Source: Carex sylvatica (lineage: Eukaryota; Streptophyta; Magnoliopsida; Poales; Cyperaceae). From it: 25,100 nucleotides of DNA. Both the position numbers and the translations under genes were made by a program. Under the pieces are notes generated by a model that made no database searches, was not told where the DNA came from, and saw only the letters and a program-made list of their open reading frames with translations. Below, one piece after another: positions 17,052-25,100 of this stretch. Location: contig CAXKVR010000208.1 in assembly GCA_964058845.1 (NCBI GenBank), positions 1 through 25,100 on the forward strand, written 5' to 3'. Position 1 is the first letter of the stretch, and each line of letters begins with the position of its first letter.

Positions 17052-20000
17052 ATGGAAAGTAGCATTGGAGAGGGAGAAGGAAAGGGAGAGAAGAAGGGGT
17101 GGGTGCCAGTGGATGTGGGGCGGCTGGGGGTCGCAGAGAGGCACCATTTCATTGATAGTCTGATCAACCGCATCGAGGAAGACAACGTGAGTCTCCTTCA
17201 GAAGCAAAGGAGCAGGATTGACCGGTACACCCTCTGCTCGTTCGAAGATTCCATTTCATGGATTTCAGTTGGTTTTCAAGTGTTTCTTTTCTGCCAAATT
17301 AATAGTTTGATAAATATTAATTAATCTGTCCATGTCCATTCTCGTGCCCATGTAACTAACACCTAGCTAAGCTAAGCTAGTTAGATTCTTAGCTAGGGGT
17401 AAAACTTTCTAGATTAAATTAATTAGTATATATGTTTGTTATGATTAATATGAAGGCACTAAAACTTAAACTAATTAATATTATCGTTAGAGTAAATGTG
17501 AAGCAACCCACAATAGAGGTGAGGTACAAGAATCTCAGTGTGGAAGCCGAGTGCGAGGTGGTGCAAGGGAAGCCTTTACCCACATTATGGAACTCTTTCA
17601 TGAGCATGATCTCGGTAAGTCTGCATATTTCTTATAAAAATAATTGATGATTAACAGTCACATCCACTCATTACTTTTAATTAAAGTATCATTTGATCAT
17701 TTTGCTACCACTGTAGTTGACATCCCGGAGATGGCCATAATGGCAATTTATGCCTCTTTGCCTTTGTACCTACATGGTCAGCTTCAAACCACCATATCAG
17801 TTGGATATATGTGGTGCAGAGACTCTTAATTGGACTTAGTTATATGTATATGAGGAGAGCAGTAGAATTTTGGTACACATAAATTATATATCCCGTTTAA
17901 ATTTTGTGGGTATATATAGGGTGTTACAAGGCTTCTTGGATTGAACTGTCAACAAGCAACAATTCCCATTTTGAAAGATGTCGGTGGAGTTGTCAAGCCA
18001 GGCAGGCAAGTTAATTAAATTAATACAATTAACTTGTCAATTAGAAAGCACTTGAATTTACTATGCAATAATTAGTTAGTAATTGATTAAATAATTAAAT
18101 ATAGGATGACTCTATTGCTTGGACCCCCAGGATGTGGCAAAACGACTTTCTTGCGAGTTCTCTCTGGAAGGCTAGACAAATCTCTCAAGGTTCCAACATC
18201 CTCAGCTTGTCAACTTCCAATTCACATTCTTTATTTTGAAAATACTAATTAGAACTTGATATTATTTTGCAATACTATTTTTGGCCATGGATGCATGGTT
18301 TAAACTTTGAACCAATGCTAAGTCAATAGTGATTACAGACTGCCCTGCTTTTTGCCATCAATTCACAAACCAAATGGCTCTCTCCAGTTCAACATATACG
18401 TGTTATTGAAAGGGAACCAAATTAGTGGAGCTTAAAATTTTCATAACAAAACATACTTTATTTGTTTAGGTAAATGGGGAAATTAGCTATAATGGATACA
18501 GATTAGATGAGTTTGTACCTGAGAAAACATCAGCATATATTAGCCAACATGACCTCCATATTCCTGAAATGACAGTAAGAGAGATTTTGGACTTCTCTGC
18601 AAGGTTTCAAGGAGTTGGCAGTCGAGCAGGTAATTTCACAATCCATCTCAGAGCTCCTATATTATGATATTTTTTTTTTTAACACAAAGATTAAGTCCAT
18701 TGTTTTCCTCCGGAAACAAAAAATTGCAGAGATTATGAAAGAAGTAATACGAAGGGAGAAGGAAGAAGGAATTACTCCTGACCCCGATATAGATGCTTAC
18801 ATGAAGGTAAAAAGGAAAATGATCACTTGCTTTTTTTTGTTTTAGAATTAAATCAAAAGGAAAGAGAGAACAAATAATAAACTTCAGAATTACTTTTCCC
18901 AAATTTAATTTTCCTAACAATCCATGAAGAGATGGAACTTTTGATACAGGCCATATCTTTGGAGGGGTTAGAAAGAAGTTTACAGACAGACTATATCATG
19001 AAGGTAATAAGCTCATGTTAAAAGAAAAATAAAGAAATAGAAATGAAAAAATATCTGTAACATAATTCAATCCACATTATTTTTAATATATTAATCAGAT
19101 AATGAACCTAGACATATGTGCTGATACAATTGTTGGTGATGCCATGAGAAGAGGCATCTCTGGTGGCGAGAAGAAACGATTAACTACAGGTAATATATCA
19201 AATGTTTCTCATTCTTCATTTTTGTATCTTTGGGTTAATTGGTTTTTAGGTTTTTGATTGGTTGCTGTCGTGACTACACCAGCATGTGTATTTATAAAAT
19301 TTTAAATTTATGTATACATATTATTATACATATTATTTTACCAGGGGAGATGATAATTGGGCCTTCAAAAGCTCTATTTATGGATGAAATATCAACCGGA
19401 TTAGACAGCTCCACAACGTACCAAATAGCCTCCTTCCTTCAGCAGCTGGCCCACATAGCAGAGTCTACTGTGATTGTTTCACTTCTCCAACCAGCACCCG
19501 AAACTTACAATCTTTTTGATGATATCATATTAATGGCTGAGGGGAAAATCGTGTATCACGGACCCAGAGGCGAAATTTTGAACTTTTTTGAGGAATGTGG
19601 GTTTAAATGCCCTCAACGGAAAGGAGCTGCAGAGTTCCTACAAGAGGTATTGATTTAACAAATTATCGTCCTATATATACATATATCGCAAACTAAAAAA
19701 ATATTCATGAAACTTGTCAAATATCCTAATTTATTTCAAAATTGGCAATCGGTCTTTTACAACATTGTTGCACATTTGGTTGTGTCGGAGCATGACATTT
19801 AAAAAAAAAAAAATGGAATGGAGCAGGTGCTATCCAAGAAGGATCAAGAGCAGTATTGGAGCCGATCAAAAGAGGCTTACAGCTATATAAAGGGGGATGA
19901 ACTGGTTGAAATATTCAGGTCGCACAAGGTTGGACAGGATTTATCAGTCGAGCTAGCGAAGCCATATGACAAGACACAATGCCACAAACATTCTCTTTCC

Positions 20001-23000
20001 TTTAGGAAATACTCTCAGTCAAAATGGGTGTTGTTCAAGACATGTATGTCCAGAGAGCTGCTTCTCATGCGCAGGAACTCCTTTGTCAACATATTCAAAT
20101 TTACTCAGCTGGGTATAATGGCACTGATAACTGGTACAGTATTTCTTCGTACGCGCATGGGGGTCGATACACTTCATTCCAATTATTATTTGGGCTCTCT
20201 CTTCATTGCACAGTACTTGCAATTGGTGAACGGCTGCTCTGAGATGGCAAGAACTGCAACCCGACTCCCAAGTTTCTACAAGCAGAGGGACCTCTTCTTT
20301 TACCCAGCCTGGACTTATTCAGTACCTGCTTCTCTTGTGAGAATACCAGTCTCTTTAATAGAATCAGTTATCTGGACAACCATTACTTACTTTCTTATTG
20401 GATTTACACATGAAGCATCACGGTAAATGCACTTTTCCATTTCTTTTTTTCTTGTCCAGTTTATATACTTTTTTTTTTTTTTATGGAATTACGATCAACG
20501 GGTGAACCCCTTTACTATAAAAGTTTTACTATAGTAAAAGGGAAAAACTAACAATACCTTTGCCAGCAACTCAGTTTATACTTTTAGTTTCCTTTTTGCA
20601 AAATAAATTACTTCAGGTACTTTCGACAACTCCTGCTACTATTCTTTCTACATGCACTATCTCATTCTATGTTCCGATGTGTTGCTTCCTACTTCCAAAC
20701 GACTGTGGATTCTACTCATGCGGGCGATATTCTTTTGACACTTTGCGCAATTTTTGGAGGATTTGTTCTCCCACATCGTAAGCAATTGGTCATGTTTCAT
20801 TTCTTCTCTGCACATGAACCTAGAAATAATACTTCTGAGCCGTGCACTTTGCATTTATCAGACCAGTAAAATTTTACTGGAAGATCTTAAACCCTTCTTA
20901 CCAGTTTGTTATTAATCACCAAGAGAGTAAAAAAAAAGGAAAAAAGTACAAAATTTTTAGTTCTGAAAGCTGATAGTTGGTTTGGATGGATTTGGTAAAG
21001 TGTTTATTTATGAATCCTTTTGCAGCTTCCATGCCGCAGTGGCTCAAATGGGGATTTTGGGCTTCACCTTTGACATACACTGAGATTGGTCTGGCTGTAA
21101 ATGAATTTCTTGCCCCGAGTTGGCAAAAGGTATTATCATAACAAAGCTAAATTAAAAATAAGAAAAAGAAGAAATCTACTTGCATTGCCGGCCCTTGACA
21201 TTCCTTCTCTAATCCTTTTTGTATTATATTCGCTCATGGAACTAGATGCAATATTCTTCAAATTTAACAATTGGGACACAAACGCTGATGAGTCGAGGGT
21301 TGAACTTTGCTGGATATTACTACTGGATAGGAGTTGGAGCCCTTATTGGTTTCATCCTTTTGTTCAACTTTGCATTCACTCTTGCCTTAACCTTCAAAAG
21401 ACGTACGTAAGCCTATTTGAGTTCACAGGAAATTAATAATTAATTAGTTCAAGAGTAATAATTAACCAACCCTGAATTTATCTAGCTACAGCTGCATAGA
21501 TGTTCATAATTAATATTTTCCCAAGATGCAATAACTAATAACCTAAAAATAGCACTTAGGCTTGTTAAATATTTAATTAATTAAGGTGCATGCAAAGGTC
21601 AATTGAAATTTGTAGTTCGATTTAAATTATTTACCAATCGGTCATCCATCCCAGCTTATGGAGCTTCAAGAGTGATTATATCTCGTGAAAAGCTTCGTGA
21701 AATTCAAGGCCATAAGGTGGTTGATTCATTAATAACAAACCCTCAAGAACACAAGGAGGCCGGTATGTGATTATTTTGATCAAGTACCACTAGGAATAGC
21801 AAGATTGTTTTTGCTGACTTTAATCGTTTTGTAAATTGGCAACGACTTATTTGGCAAGGAAAATTACAACTAACTACAACAGTTCTTCGCAGGGAAGATG
21901 GTGTTGCCTTTTATACCTCTCACTGTATCATTTCAGGATTTAAATTACTACGTTGATGTTCCTCCAGTAAGTTTGCTATGAAACAATTCATGTATTTGTT
22001 ATTTTATATACATATATGTATATATATTAGAAATTGTTGGCAAGGGCTAATTAGATTTACAGAGATGATGGATGAATAAGTGTAGAAATTCACGGGCCAT
22101 TCAAATTGTCATGTAGGAAATGCGTGAACAAGGCTATGCAGAGAAAAGACTCCAACTTTTACATAACATAACAGGGGCATTTCGACCAGGTGTTCTTTCA
22201 GCATTAATGGGAGTCACTGGAGCAGGAAAAACAACTTTATTGGATGTGCTTTCAGGGAGAAAAACAGGAGGATATATTGAAGGAGAGATACGAATTGGTG
22301 GATATCCTAAGGTGCAGGAAACCTTCGCAAGAATATCAGGCTATTGCGAACAGACAGACATCCATTCTCCACAACTCACCGTGGAAGAATCGGTTGCTTA
22401 TTCAGCTTGGTTACGTCTACCGACAAAAATCAGTGCTAAAACTAGACTTGTGAGTTCATTGTACTTATTTTATGTCTACTATATAATCAGATATACTACT
22501 TGCTGAATGTAATAGGAAAATAATAAGGAATTTAAGTGGTTGTTGTTTGGTTTCTCTAGGACTTTGTAAAAGAAGTTATTGAAACAATAGAGCTTGATCC
22601 CATAAGAGATATGCTGGTCGGCTTACCAGGTTTGAATGGTCTGGCGACCGAACAAAGGAAAAGGCTAACTATAGCAGTGGAGTTGGTGTCTAATCCATCA
22701 GTAATATTAATGGATGAACCCACATCTGGTTTGGATGCCCGTGCTGCCGCAATTGTCATGCGTGCTGTTAAAAATGTTGCTCAAACTGGTCGAACTGTTG
22801 TCTGTACCATCCACCAGCCAAGCATTGACATATTTGAAGCCTTTGACGAGGTAGTATGCACTTTTCTATTGAAAGATAACATAGTTTCTTTTATAAAAGC
22901 CAAAGCACTGCCTTGCTTCTAACAGACTCAACTATTCACTCTTTCCAATTTTCCTCAACTCTCAGCTAGTTTTGATGAGAAGGGGTGGGGAATTGATTTA

Positions 23001-25100
23001 TTCCGGGCCTCTGGGTCTACACTCGTGTAAAATTATTGAATACTTTGAGGCAAGTTTTCTGATACCCAGTAAAAGTTGGAAATAGGACCTAATTAATAAC
23101 TTAATTATTATAAGTGCTTGATCTTACAAAAAGCTTAAAGTTTTCAGGGTATTTCTGGAGTACCAAAAATCAGGGATAGCTATAATCCGGCAACATGGAT
23201 CCTAGAAGTTAGCTGTCCATCTGTTGAGGCGCATCTGGGAATAAATTTTGCACGTGTTTACAAGGAATCAAATCTATATCAGTGAGTTCTTATGACCTTT
23301 TAGGAAAAAGTATTGGTAAAGTTTTTATTGTATATAGTATTTCCTTCTATATTTTTGATTGGTTGGTACAAATATCAGCATTTCCTTCCAACCACATATA
23401 TAAATCATGTCTGTCACATGCATGTAAGTAACGAATTTAGAGGAGAAATGGAAATGATGAACAATAAACTTTTTATTGAGCATGTTCTGATCTTTACAGG
23501 TTCTGTACATGGGTATTTATAGCCTATCATGCATGTGTATCCCTACTAGTCGTTGGGCTATTTCCTAATTTACAATGGCACGATATGTTGCATGATTCTA
23601 TCCTAATTACACCTTAATTACATAAATCAAGCTAGGTGCCCATTGTGGAAACTAGCTGATTTGTTGTCTAAAACGCCTATGATGAATATTCTGAGGCTAA
23701 CAATCATATTTCTCAACAATAACTCTTGATCAAAACAATTAGTGCAACCCATCATCATTTTCTTTTTCTAATTTTGAAATGCATTTAAATAAATTGAAGG
23801 GAGAACGAGATTCTGGTGAAACAACTAAGCACACCTTCACCAGGGTCGAGCGATCTCAGATTCAAGACGCGTTACCCACAAAATTTCTGGGTGCAGTTCA
23901 AGGCTTGCCTATGGAAGCAATCCTTGTCCTATTGGAGAAGCCCTCAGTACACCATGAAACGCATAATGTTTGTGTTCATAATATCTGTCATTCTTAGTCT
24001 TTTGTTTTGGAAGCGTGGAGGCAAAATGTATGTTTCTTCTATCACAGCAAATGTACGGCTAATAGATAGGGGATTAGGATAATTTCTTCTTAATGTTTAC
24101 GAAACATTCTTTTGTTATCACTTTTTTTTCAGAAATAACCAACAAGATTTGTTCAATATACTGGGCTGCATGTACTTGGCAACATTGTTCACCGGAATAA
24201 GAAACTGTTCATCAACGGTACCCTTCATTTCTCCTGAACGCACTGTTGTCTACAGAGAGAACTTTGCAGGAATGTACTCTCCATGGGCTTACTCCTTTGC
24301 TCAGGTTAGGTACCCGGTCTTCATTAATTTCATCGGCAAATACTACCTAGTACTAACTTCCTTTGTTTTTTGTTTTCTTTTGTTTTTTACTTAATCAACA
24401 AAATACATTTGTAGCTAGTTGTAAAAATTTTTACCATAGTCAATCAAGCACAAGTTCATATATTTGGGGGCATTTAATTGCAGGTTGCAATAGAGATACC
24501 GTATGTATTCTTCCAGGTAGTGCCGTTCATGATCATAGCGTACCCAGCCATCGGATTCGAATGGAACGCCAGGAAATTTATGTGGTTCTTATACACCATG
24601 TTCTGCACATTTCTGACAATGACTTACCTCGGCATGATGCTCATTTCCATGACTCCCACTGTCCAGCTCGCCACCATTCTGCAGCCTTTTTTCTACCAAC
24701 TCTTCAACCTTTTCTCCGGCTTCATCATTCCTCGCCCCGTATATGATCAACCCTCCTTTCAATTATATCTCTCTGAAAGCAAATATATAATGACAACTTG
24801 CTTGAAATTACATAAATGTTTGAAATTACTTAACTTTTCCTGCAGCAAATTACGGGATGGTGGGTTTGGATGTACTACACATGCCCGTTGGGCTGGACTC
24901 TGAATGCACTCCTCACCTCACAGTACGGAGATGTCCCCAAACTAATCATCATCTTCGGAGAGGAGAAATCCATTTTCCATTTTCTAGAAGATTATTTCGG
25001 GTTCCGCCATGACCATTTACCACTGGTTGCTGTAATTCTCGCACTGTATCCTATTGCTTTTGCCATTCTTTTTGCTTATTTCATTGGGAGAATCAATTTC
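17052..25100 (+). CDS. Full-size ABCG (PDR) ABC transporter, ABCG37/PDR9-like; 3' end beyond the window
   Basis: Plasma-membrane exporter of the pleiotropic drug resistance type, arranged NBD1-TMD1-NBD2-TMD2. Twenty-three exons join in one frame to 1368 residues. NBD1 has Walker [10 protein letters not shown] (~133-141), the signature ISGGEKK (~273-279) and Walker B ALFMDE (~293-298). TMD1 spans about 450-725. NBD2 has GVTGAGKTT (~816-824), LATEQRKR (~923-930), [12 protein letters not shown] (~943) and H-loop CTIHQPS. TMD2 spans about 1105 to the end, stopping at GRINF, a few residues short of the usual C-terminus. [27 protein letters not shown] and [10 protein letters not shown] match the ABCG33/37/42 and NtPDR3 group, known to export coumarins or auxin-like compounds. 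The substrate here is unproven. The conserved N-terminal ~80-90 residues are missing from the model. No stop or frameshift interrupts it. Confidence 0.96.
18006..18104 (+). other. GC-AG intron (PDR intron 3)
   Basis: The donor is AG|GCAAGT. Cutting there joins CCAGGCAG to GATGACTCT and restores [12 protein letters not shown], the universally conserved run into Walker A. A GT four bases downstream would shift the frame and destroy Walker A, so the GC donor is required. Confidence 0.88.
23050..23147 (+). other. GC-AG intron (PDR intron 18)
   Basis: The donor is GAG|GCAAGT. It joins IIEYFE to GISGVPKI, as in other PDR proteins. Using the GT at 23054 instead would lead to a stop codon within about ten codons of the next exon. 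Confidence 0.88.

Larger units (their letters stand above)
17052..25100 (+). other. Exon map of the PDR gene
   Basis: Exons: 17052-17224, 17491-17614, 17920-18005, 18105-18189, 18470-18629, 18730-18806, 18950-19003, 19099-19189, 19345-19646, 19827-20422, 20617-20777, 21026-21129, 21246-21402, 21655-21762, 21893-21966, 22117-22449, 22560-22850, 22966-23049, 23148-23281, 23800-24027, 24133-24304, 24484-24738, 24846-25100 (open). All junctions were set by splice consensus, phase continuity and protein family alignment. Introns 3 and 18 have GC donors; the rest are GT-AG. The least certain junctions are the acceptor at 23798-23799 (poor pyrimidine tract) and the donor at 21403, where a GTACGT was preferred over a GT four bases later because only it keeps the frame. 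The longest intron (23282-23799, 518 bp) holds nothing recognisable. Confidence 0.88.

Noticed and set aside
21101..21436. 111-codon plus-strand frame in the PDR gene
   Set aside because: It spans exon 12, intron 12 and exon 13 in the wrong frame; the spliced frame matches the transporter family across both exons.
1..25100. CRISPR arrays, operons or bacterial promoters
   Set aside because: No regularly spaced repeats are present, and the introns and retroelements show plant nuclear DNA.

Overview
The window is nuclear DNA from a flowering plant, very probably a eudicot. The evidence is GT-AG introns in two plant gene families, AT-rich intergenic DNA, and plant-type Ty1/copia, Athila-like and LINE elements, all on a backbone of inverted-repeat (MITE-like) elements. 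It splits into a transposon-rich left half and a genic right half.

Left half (1-10170). Positions 1-2049 hold decayed retroelement coding sequence, including an Athila ORF1-like fragment. Next is a young, complete copia-type LTR retrotransposon (2206-5010). It has 335-bp LTRs with 7 differences, a GCATC target duplication, a primer-binding site, a polypurine tract and one intact 711-codon ORF. That ORF is not a normal gag-pol. It joins gag with two zinc knuckles, a PB1-like domain that looks like captured host coding sequence, and the C-terminal part of RNase H. Protease, integrase and reverse transcriptase are absent, so the element should be non-autonomous. It sits in a low-copy repeat whose uninterrupted relatives are visible at 13752-14515 and 14751-14930. 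After it come a frameshifted copia RT/RNase H remnant ending in 25 consecutive G, a 159-bp hairpin MITE, a 5'-truncated LINE fragment on the minus strand with a 15-bp target duplication, a foldback repeat (8221-8574), and a 748-bp long-TIR element nested inside an outer inverted repeat (8776-9685).

Right half. A four-exon 2-oxoglutarate/Fe(II) dioxygenase gene of the ACC-oxidase-homolog type (10231-11990, 359 aa, metal and 2OG ligands present) is followed by more repeats. These include a 1.08-kb inverted-repeat element with a 69-bp tandem repeat in its centre and a gypsy-like LTR fragment. A full-size (PDR) ABCG transporter gene starts at 17052 and runs past the window end. I could join 23 exons in one frame for 1368 residues, with both nucleotide-binding domains and both membrane domains intact. 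It resembles the ABCG37/PDR9-NtPDR3 group. Two of its introns use GC donors, and the usual conserved N-terminal segment of about 80-90 residues is missing from the visible model.

The two genes lie on the same strand about 5 kb apart. In Arabidopsis a different 2OG dioxygenase subfamily (F6'H1) makes coumarins exported by ABCG37. A functional link here is only a hypothesis. No CRISPR array, tRNA or rRNA gene was seen.
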